From Gonatopus flavifemur (Eukaryota; Arthropoda; Insecta; Hymenoptera; Dryinidae), in assembly GCA_018340375.1 (NCBI GenBank), contig JAFFJZ010000029.1, positions 1,612,001-1,676,000 of the forward strand: a stretch of 64,000 nucleotides of DNA, read 5' to 3'. Positions 32,854 through 43,255 of this stretch are shown piece after piece. Position numbers and translations under genes: made by a program. The notes under the pieces were generated by a model, which did no database searches, was not told where the DNA came from, and worked only from the letters and a program-made list of their open reading frames with translations. The number at the start of each line of letters is the position of its first letter. Position 1 is the first letter of the stretch.

Positions 32854-34176
32854 CACAGTGGGGCCAAATGCCAAAAAGTTGGAAAAAATACAAAAAATGA
32901 AGTTTGTAATTTGAAATATTTGACCGTTGGGGTGAGTAAAGTAATGTCCCGAGTATCACAATTCAGATATAAGAAGATGTGATCTGCTTTCCCTCCCCTT
33001 GTATACCAGTTTGAAAGTACCTTCCTGTAAGGTACCATTCGTGTGACTACGGAATAGTAGAATGATGTTCATGTTCAAAGAGACGCTGTGTCTCGGAAAA
33101 TGAACCAATCGAACTTTTCAAAAATGGAATCTACTGCTGAAAGTGTATAGAATATACTAATAATCAGAGGAATATCAATTTATCGAATGGCAAATGACAA
33201 CAGTGTAATGATTGGATGTGATTTTTATATCTCCGAATTTGGAAATTCGTTTGGTTTGTTGAGGAAAAAGTTGTGTTCCCAGAATTTCCCAGCCATTCTC
33301 CTTATTAGAGATTCTAGACGAAGGTCTCACCTTCAACATGAAGCAAGAAAAAGTTGCCACTTTTCGCCCCTTTGAGATTCCGACATGATTTTGTGAAGGA
33401 AGTGTCTCAGACCGCATGATGACAATCACAGAAAATTTGAGGGAATTATCAAGAGTTCTCAAATTCGTTTGAAAATCGGTATCACAGGGGTTTTCGGGGT
33501 CACTGATTATAAATCGACTGTCAGAATTCCTAAATTCAAAATGGCAGATCCAATATGGCGGACCAGAATTCTTAAATTTATCGGATTTTCTTCAAATTTC
33601 GCGCTAGAAAGTTTGCGGAGTCACTGGATCGGTTGACAAAATTTTGAAATTCCAATATGGTGGACTGAAATGCTCATATTCGTCGGTTGTCCTTTACACT
33701 TCGCACTCGGGGTTTTTCAGGGTCGATGATTATAAATCCGGCGTTTTCGTGTAGAATTTTATACGTTTGCCATTCCGTTCTCATCCACCATATCGGATCA
33801 AACAATTTGAATTTCGCAATTTTGATAATGGATTCGTAATCAGCAACCTGAAAAACTATTTGATACTGAGTTTCAAAGGAATCAGATAAATTTTCGAAAT
33901 TTTGTCCGCCATATTGGATCCGCCGTTTTGAATTTCGCAATTTTGACAACGGATTCGTAATGAGCAACCCCAAAAACTATCAGGTACTGAGTTTTAAAGA
34001 AATTTGATGAATTTTCGACATTTTGTCCGCCATATTGGATCCGCCATTTTGATTTTTGCAATTTTTACAATGGATTCGTGATCAGCGATCCCCGAAACCC
34101 CCTGTTACAAATTTCCAAGCGATTCTAAGAACGCCTTATAATTTTTCCCAACTTTTTGAGTTTCGGCCCCACTGTG
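32854..34176. mobile_element. Transib-like non-autonomous element
   Basis: The ends are CACAGTGGGGCCAAATGCCA and, on the minus strand, CACAGTGGGGCCGAAACTCA, followed by AAAAAGTTGG at both. A 5-bp duplication CATCG flanks it (32849-32853 and 34177-34181). The opposite arm of the foldback it sits in keeps a single copy of CATCG (32133-32137, minus strand). CAC(A)GTG ends and 5-bp duplications are the Transib hallmark. No transposase ORF is present. Confidence 0.75.
33480..34110. repeat. Tandem repeats in the Transib-like element
   Basis: Units of about 120-130 bases share CCGCCATATTGGATCCGCCA-like and GGATTCGTAATCAGC-like blocks in both orientations. Related text is found at 36720-37185. No gene. 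Confidence 0.6.
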
Positions 34177-34534
34177 CATCGTCCAATCGATCTCAAAATT
34201 TCCACAAAGTTTGTCCATATACTAGCGAACACCTTTTTTCTTGTTTTTTTCACTTCAAAAGAATGAGTTCACTCGAAACGAGTGAAAATCCCATTCAAGT
34301 CGGACAAACTCACTTCTGAAATTTAGTGGAGTGAAACGTGTGTTTTTTCAGTCTTCCAGATTTAAAGAGTAGATAAGAGATTTGAATGTAATTCAAAAAT
34401 TCATATTTTGTTTTTCGAATGGGTTTTTGGATTTTTCTTACCATAGTTTTTCACTGAATTATGCAACTTTGTGAAATTTTTTCCCTTCTAAGAAATAAAT
34501 TAAAATATTTGACCAGCAATGAATACCCAGATAT

Positions 34535-34650
34535 CCCAGTAACACAGGATTCGTACAGCATGCCTAGAATGTTCATAATACATGAACAGGGTGTTTAATG
34601 TGCTAAGAAGGTTCGCAGAACATGCTACGGATATTTATGTGTTACTTAGG
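34535..34650. mobile_element. CCC...GGG-like foldback, CCCAGTAACAC type
   Basis: CCCAGTAACACAGG at the left pairs with CCTAAGTAACACAT read on the minus strand from the right end. One indel is required near the right end, and the flanking dinucleotides (AT, AG) do not agree, so the boundary is uncertain. Confidence 0.45.
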
Positions 34651-34686
34651 AGTTGAGAAGGTCTCATAAATTCGAATGGATTCCAC

Positions 34687-35003
34687 CCCAAGCAGCAACG
34701 GAAGTTCAAAGTGTGTACGAAATGAAAACGTTCGTAGAATGTACGAATCAGATACGAAGGACATACGATGAAAGTTCATGGAATTTTCGAATGAGACTGT
34801 TTTAAATATACTTAGAACGCACATAGTACATTCGAAATGTACGATATTCATTCAATCGACGTTTGATTAACGTACCGTCGTATATTCGATTACATACGTT
34901 CGATGAACATGCATAGCACCTATGAAACAGTCTTTTGGAATGTACATAGAACATATTTCGAATATTCTGAAAACGTTCATAGTATATTCTGGTGCTACTT
35001 GGG
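34687..35003 (-). mobile_element. CCC...GGG foldback, family A, copy 4
   Basis: A 317-bp copy of the family at 13633-13950, with ends CCCAAGCAGCAACGGAAGTT and CCCAAGTAGCACCAGAATA (minus strand), flanked by AC on both sides. Confidence 0.83.
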
Positions 35004-35005
35004 AC

Positions 35006-35713
35006 CCTATGAGAACAACTCAGTCAAAATGCCGTCAAATTGATGTCACTTTGACAAGCTGTTCTCATTGGGTAGTTATTTCTAGGACAGAAAGCAGATG
35101 AAATCTAGTATATAAACTTGATTTCATATGGTTTCATGGGATTTTGCCATTTGACTGATCGAATCTCTTGGAATTCTTATACAGTTTTTGCATTTTTATA
35201 TGAACAGGTGCTTGATGAAATGGCGCGAAAATCGCGGAGATTGCTTTTGTAACACCTAAAATTCTTCACACAAATCATATCCTATAAATAAGATGTCCAT
35301 TCTTTGAAATTGATTTATGAGATGTTTTGGATTCCAAATATTTAAACTCTTCGGCATATTCAAGTAATGCAATAATATAACTTTTAATTAACTTTTGTGC
35401 TACCTCATTTGATGTATAATTTTCAGATACTGTTGGAGATTCATTAATGCTTGATATAATGACCCAAAAATATTAATGATTGTATCAATTGAATATTTAT
35501 AAGAACTAAAAGTATTGATACAAATTGTATCTCAAATAAGAGACATTGATTTTCGTACTCATGTATGAAATATTTTAACACTATGGGATCTTCTGAAAAT
35601 ATAATACTATTGGTTTTGAACCAAATCTTTTCTATCTTTATCACAAACCTGTTCCTTGTTATGCTTTTGTGAATTTGTTAAAATATGAGACATTTGATTG
35701 AGTCAATCATCAT
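35006..35713. other. No recognisable gene
   Basis: AT-rich stretch between the foldback and the RTE-like fragment. Only a short frame of 66 codons on the minus strand, with no motif. Confidence 0.3.
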
Positions 35714-36330
35714 CATGAAGTAATCAGTCTTACGACTGGTTTGATGAAACCCTCCACCCCTGTCTATTATCCGCCAAACGTTTAATTTCTACATATCTAC
35801 TACATCCCTTGTCTTGTACGATTTGCTTCATATAACTTGCTCTAGGTCTACCTTTACCAGTTTTACCATTCATTTTCCCTTTCAATATTGTTTGCAATAA
35901 ACTCTCATGCCGTAATGTGTGTCCTATAAGATTGCTTCTCCTTTTCACGATGTGTTTCAAAAGATTTCTTTCTTCATTTATCTGCTCGAGTACTCCTTCA
36001 TTCTTGACTCCGTCTATCCATTTTATTCTGAGCATCCTCCTATAACACGACATTTCGAAAGCTTCAAGTCTCCGTTGATCAGTTTTCCCCATTGTCCAAG
36101 TTTCGCAACCATATAATGCTGTGCCCCAAACGTAACTTTTCAAGAATTTCTTCCTTACTTCCAAGCTTATATTTTTTGAGCATAATAACTGTCTCTTCTG
36201 GTAAAAAGCCTGTTTCCCTTGTGCTATTCTTGCTCTTATATCTGTTTCGCTTTTGCCGTTCTCTGTAATTATGCTTCCCAGATATTTGAATTCTTTCACC
36301 TGTTCAATTGTCTCGGTATCTATTTCAAAT
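35714..36330 (-). pseudogene. RTE-like LINE reverse transcriptase, 3' fragment
   Basis: The minus-strand frame, about 195 codons, reads EFKYLGSIITENGKSETDIRARIA, then LYGCETWTMGK and CYRRMLRIKW, and ends shortly before an ATGATGATGATTG tail. This is the C-terminal, post-polymerase part of an RTE-type LINE ORF. The palm and endonuclease parts are absent, so this is a 5'-truncated insertion. The first part of the annotated frame (upstream of about 36330) is low-complexity sequence and not LINE. Confidence 0.8.
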
Positions 36331-36719
36331 GAAAAAAGAATACAAAATGAAAAAATTAAAGAATACAAAATCAAAAAATTTAAAAAAAAATTAAAAAACA
36401 AAAAAAAACAAAAAAATGGAGACAATCGCCGCTACGTCCACGTTTGTGTCTCTGGAATCAACTAAACGCGGTGACTTTCATTGGAGCCTAAATCTATGAG
36501 AATTCATTGTCGAAAAATAAGGTTCTCTGAATGATAGATAAACAAATTCCTCTTTCTTAATTGTCCGATCTTCAAATGTTCATTTCTTTCATTCCTTGTT
36601 CATTATTCGAATGAAAAATATTGAATTCCAGAAAAAAGAAGTTGGTCTACGGTGATTGATTCAAAAACAATGAGTTCACAAGCTTTTTGCAAAATCCCGG
36701 TTTCCCAAGTTTTCTAACG
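36331..36719. other. Low-complexity and unassigned stretch
   Basis: It begins with an A-rich block (36335-36420) that probably produced the spurious N-terminus of the LINE frame. The rest has no gene. Confidence 0.35.
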
Positions 36720-37185
36720 TCATCCGGATTTGCCCTTTGAATTTCGGAAAATTCGAGTTTCAATTCGCAATCAACGAACCGAAAGCCCCTCCGTGCATGA
36801 AGTTCAGCATGGTTACACGATTTTCAAAATTTTCCGTCACCACCTGGAATCTGACATTTCGAATTTTCAAAATCTGGTTCAGATTCGTAATTGGCGACCT
36901 GAAAAATCCCTGACACGTATTTTTCAGCGGGATTCCGCAGTTTTCCAAATTTTCCGTCGCCATCACGAATCCTCCATTTTCAATTTTGAAAATCTGTGTC
37001 TAGATTCGTAATCAGCGACCCAAAAACCCCTGACATGCAAGTTTCAGCGATATTCCACGATTTTCCTAATTTTCTGCCGCCTTATCGAATCCGCCATCTT
37101 GAATTTTGCAAATCTGAGTCCAGATTCGTAATCAGCGACCTCAAAAACCCATATGTACCAAGTTTCATGAAAAACCGTTCATCTG
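36720..37185. repeat. Tandem repeat, about 120-bp unit, four units
   Basis: Units share TTCGTAATCAGCGACC (at about 36883, 37005 and 37125) and AATCCGCCAT/TTTTGAAAATCTG-like blocks. The unit is related to 33480-34110. Not coding. Confidence 0.65.
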
Positions 37186-37949
37186 AAAAACGTATGCCGC
37201 AAAGGGTTAACTATGTTTGTATGCTTGACAATCATTTTCTGACACTGAATAATGAAATATAAACTTTTTCGAGAAAATATATTGCATTCGCCAAAAATTG
37301 TGAAAACTGAAAAACTTCAAGCTCGATGCGCGAGGGTCAAATGTTGACCGATTTGAATGATCTTTTTTTCATTCGATTTGTGTTCCTCCAGACCGTCTTT
37401 TCCGCACTATTACGTTCCGGATTTCAAAAATTTTGGTTTTTCGGCCCATCCTAATGTACATGTGAGTTTGTTTTTGTTGAAATTGTTATGAATCTGTGAA
37501 TTTTCACACGTTTTTGTACAAAAAAATTTCGAAATTTATTTCATTCTTGAGCAACACTTCTATCTCGATTATGATGATTGAGATTTATGAAAAGATGCAT
37601 CAGACACACATGTACAGTACATATATACCATTCTTGACACGAAATTATACGGTATTTTCTACTTTCCCTTTTCTCTTCTTTGAATAATTAATAATAATCT
37701 AAATGACAAATAAATAATGATGATAAAAATAATAATAATGATATTGTTCACTAAGAGAAAAAAATTCCGGGAACGATGAAATATTTAGTTGAATAGTCGC
37801 AACAAAGTACCTGATTGATTTGAATAAAGTTTTATTGAATCAATTGAATATTTGTTTTCATTCAGAAAAAATATTTTATAGTGTATTAAATATTTGTTTG
37901 ATTGGATGAATATTTTATCGGGTGTTTTTTTTCTTTTTATATGATGATG
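37186..37949. other. No recognisable gene
   Basis: AT-rich sequence with several poly-AAT runs (37688-37735). No ORF of interest. Confidence 0.3.
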
Positions 37950-37952
37950 ATA

Positions 37953-37981
37953 AAATAATATTATTATTATTATTATTTTAT
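37953..37981 (-). repeat. (TAA)n tail of the LINE
   Basis: A run of TTATTATTATTATTATTTTA on the plus strand, which is an A-rich TAA repeat in the LINE orientation, right at the expected 3' end after the ORF2 stop and about 110 bases of 3' sequence. Confidence 0.7.
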
Positions 37982-38094
37982 TCATTTGCTTCAGGTCAGA
38001 ACCTATTACAAAGAGGTTCGGTTGATTTTCTTATCCACCAATCATACATCTAATTTCGGTATACGATTACTTATACATGAATTTTCCATTTTTT

Positions 38095-41000
38095 CTATTG
38101 TGATAATCCAAAAGCTCTTAACCTAATTATAGAATCTATAAAATAATATAAATCTTCCAAGTGCTCTTTACTTGTTATATACAATATTTCGGAAAATCTT
38201 ATTTTTCTAATTTCACTAAGACTACATTGATTGTACTGCTTACAATCCACCAACGTATGCTTCAATGATTCTAATCTACCTTCATTACACATTAAACATG
38301 TTTCTTTGGCATTTATCTTGGCATAAGAATTTGGATTAGATTTTATATACCATTCATATCTTCCGCTCAGCCTACATTGAGCCCCAATTCTGATAAATCT
38401 TATTGGTAAGTTGTAAGACAAATACTCCTCCGGATTATTGTCGCTAATATTTGTTATATATTTATAAATCGGACAGTATCTAGACCTTAATATTTTTTCC
38501 CTATCATTTGTGAATCCGATTTCCTTCTCTCTTTGCAAAATACTGTCCATTTCGTTTCTTATTGTTAGCAGATTTAAGTCTTCTAAAATCTCATTATATC
38601 CTATGTTCCTTAATCTATTTTTTAACATTGTAAACCAATTCAATTTTTGATAATTCGTGGTCGTCATATCTAATACTCTTAAATCTTCTAGACATCTCTC
38701 CGGATATCTATAACTCTCCATATTAAGTAACTTAATCAAATACATTAGACTTTTTTTCAGAATCTTGGTTTCCAATTTACTTCTCCCTGTTTCTTTTCTG
38801 ATCATATAACTCGGTGTACATCTTGGTGAGGCTAACAATGTTTTTCAAAATTGCGACTGAATTTTCTCTAACTCGTCACCTTTATCAAGTCCCCATATCC
38901 CAGTTGCGTATAACATCGTTGATTCAACTATTGTCTCGAAAAATAGTATTTTATTTTCCCACCCTACCATTTTACCGCCTATTAAAGGCTTCCTGTACCT
39001 AATGCAATTTTTGCTTTGCTTTGGAAGTAAGAAGCAGCCTCATTGAAAGAACCCGAAGAACGCAGCGGCACACCCAAATAAATATATTTTTTAACTATTT
39101 CTATTTTCATATTTTTGGATCGGAGTTGTCTAATTTTCTTATTTCGACCGGCTTTCTTAAATATCATAATTTTTGTTTTTTCTATATTAACCTCTAGTTC
39201 ATTCATTCCACAATATTTTTCCAGTGTATCCAATTTCCTTTGCATTTCTAAAACATTTTCTGCTGTAAAAGTTGTATCATCCGCAAAATATAACAATTCC
39301 ATATTTGTTTTTATTTTATCGTGACCTTTCTCTAAGAAGAACTCATCCATGTCGCTTATCATAAACGTAAATAATGTAGGACTTAATGAGTCTCCTTGCA
39401 AGACTCCTTTCGTTATTTCTATTACCTCCGTTTTTTCTATTTCATTAATTTTCACTCTCATTTTAGCTCTACTATATATGCTTTCTAATACAGCGATGAA
39501 TTGAGAACTGATCCCTATTTTGAACAGCTTTTGCCACAAGATATGATGCACTACAGAATCAAAGGCCCTTTTAAAATCCACAAAGGCTACATACAGTTTT
39601 CCTCTCGCTTGGCTAAGAGCCAATGTATATTTACTTTATAGAATGAATATACAGTCCTCACATGATCTACCGCTCCGGAAACCCATTTGGCTTTCCGGCA
39701 GAATGTTGTTTTTTTCTCCCCAAGTAAGTAATCGGTTTGCCATTATTGCCGTCATTATTTTAAGGATTGTATTTGCTAAAGTGATACCCCTATAATTTGC
39801 CGGGTCTTGTGGATCACCCTTTTTATATAGTAAAATTTGTTCGAACTTGAGCCAATCCTCCGGCACTGTTCTGGTTTCGATGATTTTATTAAAAAGATTC
39901 ACCAAGAATATTTTTGCATTCACTGGTAACGCTTTATAAAACTCATTACTTATGCCGTCCGGCCCTGGGGATTTGTTTCCTTTCAATTTCCTCAGAACTT
40001 GTTCAAGTTCGCCGAAGCTGATTTGCTTGTCTCGGACAGGGTGTCTACAATCATAGAAAATGTATATACATCCATTTCTACTCGGAAATATTTTCTTATA
40101 AAATTCGACAATATTTTTCAGGCTAGGCTTTTCTGCATCCTTTTTATTTCCTCGTGTGAACCTTTTTACAGTCCTCCAGAAATCTTGACTATTTTTTGCA
40201 TTACTCAATGCTTTGATTATTTCTTTTTCATAATCTTTTCTTTTTTTCCTAATTAATTGTGTATACTTTTTCCTACTCTCTATATAATTCTTCTTGTATT
40301 CCACTTCTGTTTCTATTATTCTATTTTTCTTCCATTTTCTATATTGATTTCTATATTGCCTTTTCGCAAGTTTACAATCTTTTGTATACCATATTTTATT
40401 TTTTAGTTCCATAGTGTTTGGATTTCCAATAGTCTTTAACATTTCCAAACCTTTCGCTGTTTCTTCAATATTTTTTTTCAATTTTCTTGAGTCTAATTCT
40501 ATATTTTCGGAGTGATTCCAATCTGAAATTTCAATATCATGGTGATACTTGTCTATTTCATTTGGTTCCCAAATGAATTTGTCTACCTTTTTTGAATTCA
40601 TTTTTTCCCTCTCCTTGTTCTCTAGTCCTCCCGTCGTTAGATATACTAATAGTGGTAAGTGATCTGATGCCCCCCAATCAACAACTTCCATATCTTTTAC
40701 GATTTGTAATCCGCTTAGTTCTATCCATATCAAATCTATCACACTTGTCCCTTTTGTGTCAATGTATGTAAAAGATCCATCCCAATCCCCACGCGTTCTA
40801 CCATTGAGACAAATAAGGCCCACTTCCTCGAAGTAATTACATAATATCTCACCCATTCGGTTTCTTTTATTATGTAGACTGTTTCTCGTTTTCCCAAATT
40901 TGTAGCAACCATGAAAATCCTCGTGTAGTTGATTTAATAAACCGATCCTTGCGTTAAAGTCCCCTCCTACTAATATTGGAGCATTGAACTTTTCTTTCAA

Positions 41001-41513
41001 ATCCCAAATAAATTCGCTGATCATTTTGATTCTATCTGGTCCGAATTTGCTTCTTATATATACACTCACCACTATTAGTTATTTTTGGTCTATTTCTCCT
41101 AATATTGCTATCCAGTTATCATTTTTTTCAATTACTGATACGTCCTTTATCTTTTCTACATCATAAAATACGATCAAACCTCCACTAGCTCGTCCCATTT
41201 CTACCTCTTTGGTAGCTTTAACATATATATACTTATAACCCTTCAAAAAATCAGGTATCTTCACACTATCAGACATAGACCATGATTCGGAAATACAAAT
41301 CATCACACATGTGTCCCTAATCATGCATTTTTCACTTATATCTAATTCATACATATTCCTGAGACCATGGGAATTCCAGAACATCACAGCCTTTTTCCCT
41401 ATCTTTTGTTCCTTTTGAGGTTCAACCTCGGTCTTCTCTAATATTTGATGATCCACTAAGTCGAAAAAAACTTGGGCCGTACTGCTTTTGTTTTTCTTCA
41501 ACCAATCCTTCAC
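38095..41513 (-). pseudogene. LINE ORF2: endonuclease and reverse transcriptase
   Basis: Reading from 41513 downward, an APE-type endonuclease shows ILVGGDFNARIG, DLIWIE and WGASDHLPL (catalytic Asp-His). A spacer is followed by RT motifs NYRGITLANTILKIM, FRSGRSCEDC, VAFVDFKRAFDSV, GVLQGDSLSP and the polymerase box FADDTTF at about 39279-39299. The C-terminal part has a Cys/His cluster CLMC...H...C (about 38245-38310). In-frame stops lie at 41079-41081 and 39636-39638. A frameshift lies near 38985-38995 and another stop near 38839-38841. With these skipped the protein is near full length, so decay is recent. Confidence 0.87.
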
Positions 41514-42288
41514 CCTCCTTCCATTTGTAGATTTTATCTCCTACGATCAGTTTCGCGTATCCAACTTTTACGTTTTGTCCTTTTCCTCTCTCTTCTTCAG
41601 CTCGTTCACGTATTTCTTTTTGCATATGTCTTTCTTTTGGTGTAAAATCATCTGCTATGTATATTTCTGAGCCTTTCAACTTATATTTGTTTTTCATTAT
41701 AGCCTTTTTATCTTCCCAACGTTGTAATTTAACTATATAATTTTTATCTTCGTTCCTAGACCTGATTTCCGTCACATCTTCGATTTCCACATTTATTTCT
41801 ATGTGATTTTCAATGAAGGTCTTTATTGTTTGTCTCATATTCGGGGTTGTCTCATCTGTCTTCATTCCGATCAACATTATGTTCTTCTTACGCTCGTTCT
41901 TATCTCTCATCTCTTCTTTCATCTCTAGCTTTTCTATTTTCTGCAACAATTCTTCCTTTTCCTTCGACCAGGCCTCCTCTCTATCTTTCATTTTCACTTT
42001 GGTCTCCAATATTTCTTCGATTGAGTTCTGCATATCCGAATTGGTTTTTTTCATGTCAATGATTTCCTTTTTCAAATCCTCTACACCTTTGAGGATTGTC
42101 ATCAATATTTCGTTACTGCTCTCATTCTGAATTTTATTCCCTCCTTCCTCTTTCATTCCTTTTTGTTTTTCTATTTGATGTTCCTGGTTTGTTTTACTGT
42201 TTTTTTCACTACTTGTCTTCATCATTTGTTCTATTGTCTTTTTGTGGTCTTCAGGTTTTGTTGAAATAGGCATTTTTGGACGAGGCAT
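41422..42288 (-). CDS. LINE ORF1, coiled-coil RNA-binding protein
   Basis: An intact 288-codon frame beginning ATG at 42288. The N-terminal half is charged and rich in Lys, Glu and Met, with heptad-like spacing typical of a coiled coil (about residues 60-135). The C-terminal half carries KKNIMLIGMKTDET, then DVTEIRSRNED and KRHMQKEIRERAEE, resembling the RRM/CTD region of trimeric ORF1 proteins that bind LINE RNA. It overlaps the start of ORF2 by about 90 bases in another frame. It seems undamaged although ORF2 is not. Confidence 0.75.
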   Translation of the reverse strand: MPRPKMPISTKPEDHKKTIEQMMKTSSEKNSKTNQEHQIEKQKGMKEEGGNKIQNESSNEILMTILKGVEDLKKEIIDMKKTNSDMQNSIEEILETKVKMKDREEAWSKEKEELLQKIEKLEMKEEMRDKNERKKNIMLIGMKTDETTPNMRQTIKTFIENHIEINVEIEDVTEIRSRNEDKNYIVKLQRWEDKKAIMKNKYKLKGSEIYIADDFTPKERHMQKEIRERAEEERGKGQNVKVGYAKLIVGDKIYKWKEGEGLVEEKQKQYGPSFFRLSGSSNIREDRG

Positions 42289-42350
42289 GATTGTTTCCTA
42301 TACTGTAACCTCAACACCGTTATACATATAGGTTACCTAACCTCACTTTT

Positions 42351-43255
42351 ATTCACTACCAGAATAACACAGTTTTCCAGCAACACTTTGAAACCTTCAC
42401 TTCCAATTTTTGTTCCCAACTGTTATTCCACGAGTATTTAACACTTGCTCTCTTTTTCTTAACAAAAAAAACATGAAAATCAGCGTCTTTTGGATTTTTA
42501 TGTTCGAGATACAAAACTCACGACTTTACTGTATGCGGCATCAATCCGAACTCCGATAAAATAATATTATTCTTTCAAAAATTGGATTATCCATAAATTA
42601 CGTAATCCTTTAATCCTTTCGGTATTTGTTGCACCAACTTCAAACATGATGAGTGAGATAGAGGAAGAAGTATCAAAGCGGTACCTGATTCAAGGTTGAT
42701 CGCAATGGTTTGAAAGGACAAAAAGTTATTGACAAGTACATCATATTGTTAGTTATGATATCATATCATCATATTGTCATATTGTATTGTTATTGTTATA
42801 TTGTATTGTTGTTAGTCATCATATTGTTGTTATTGATGTTGGATGATTCAATTCGAATAACAAGAATTGTATAAATCCACTCTACATGTATACCAAGAAA
42901 ATGATTTGAATGCCAAAATTCGATATGGTTTGAGATTTCGTTCACATCTGCATTCTCAAACACAATTAATTATGCGATTATGTTTATTGATCGATGAAAA
43001 CTCTTTACTGAAAATGACAGTTGCTTGGTAACGATTGAACAATGTTTATAAAATTTTATTTCTCCAATTCGTTCTCCATGTAATTTTTATTTTGTACTTA
43101 AGAATGATTATGAAGAAGAATTTATATTTTGTTTTCAGGTAGAAGCCTTCTCTTTCATTGATGCGTCGTTGTCATTTTACGCGGAAACCTAATGCCATGT
43201 GGTGAGGTCAAAAATGGAATTGGTATAATTTGTTTTCTTCATCTTTTTCTGTATA
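42351..43255. other. No recognisable gene
   Basis: AT-rich, with a low-complexity ATATTGT/TCATATTG run at about 42740-42840. The first part may hold the 5' untranslated region of the LINE. Confidence 0.3.

Larger units (their letters stand above)
32091..34229. repeat. Foldback interrupted by a Transib-like element
   Basis: The left arm (32091-32225, starting GTTCGCTAGTATATGGAC) pairs with 32761-32853 joined to 34177-34229. Landmarks include AGCGGAACGAAAACTTT and CGTTTACCCGTTGAATATTGA against their complements. The right arm is split by the 1323-bp insertion at 32854-34176. Confidence 0.75.
37950..42350 (-). mobile_element. APE-type non-LTR retrotransposon (LINE), minus strand
   Basis: Two ORFs in LINE order, ORF1 (41422-42288) and ORF2 (38095-41513), followed by a 3' region ending in a (TAA)n tail at 37953-37981 on the plus-strand coordinates. 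The 5' end is not defined; it lies somewhere upstream of 42288. I cannot assign the clade from sequence alone. A TAA-type tail is known from I-clade elements, but the protein does not prove that. Stops and one frameshift in ORF2 show this copy is inactive. Confidence 0.85.

Noticed and set aside
36253..36425. First 30-40 residues of the 231-codon RTE-like frame
   Set aside because: The stretch is A- and F/L-rich low-complexity text that precedes the LINE match, so it was left out of the RTE-like fragment.
41813..42130. Plus-strand frames of 105 and 78 codons
   Set aside because: They are antisense to the intact LINE ORF1 and show only hydrophobic low-complexity text.
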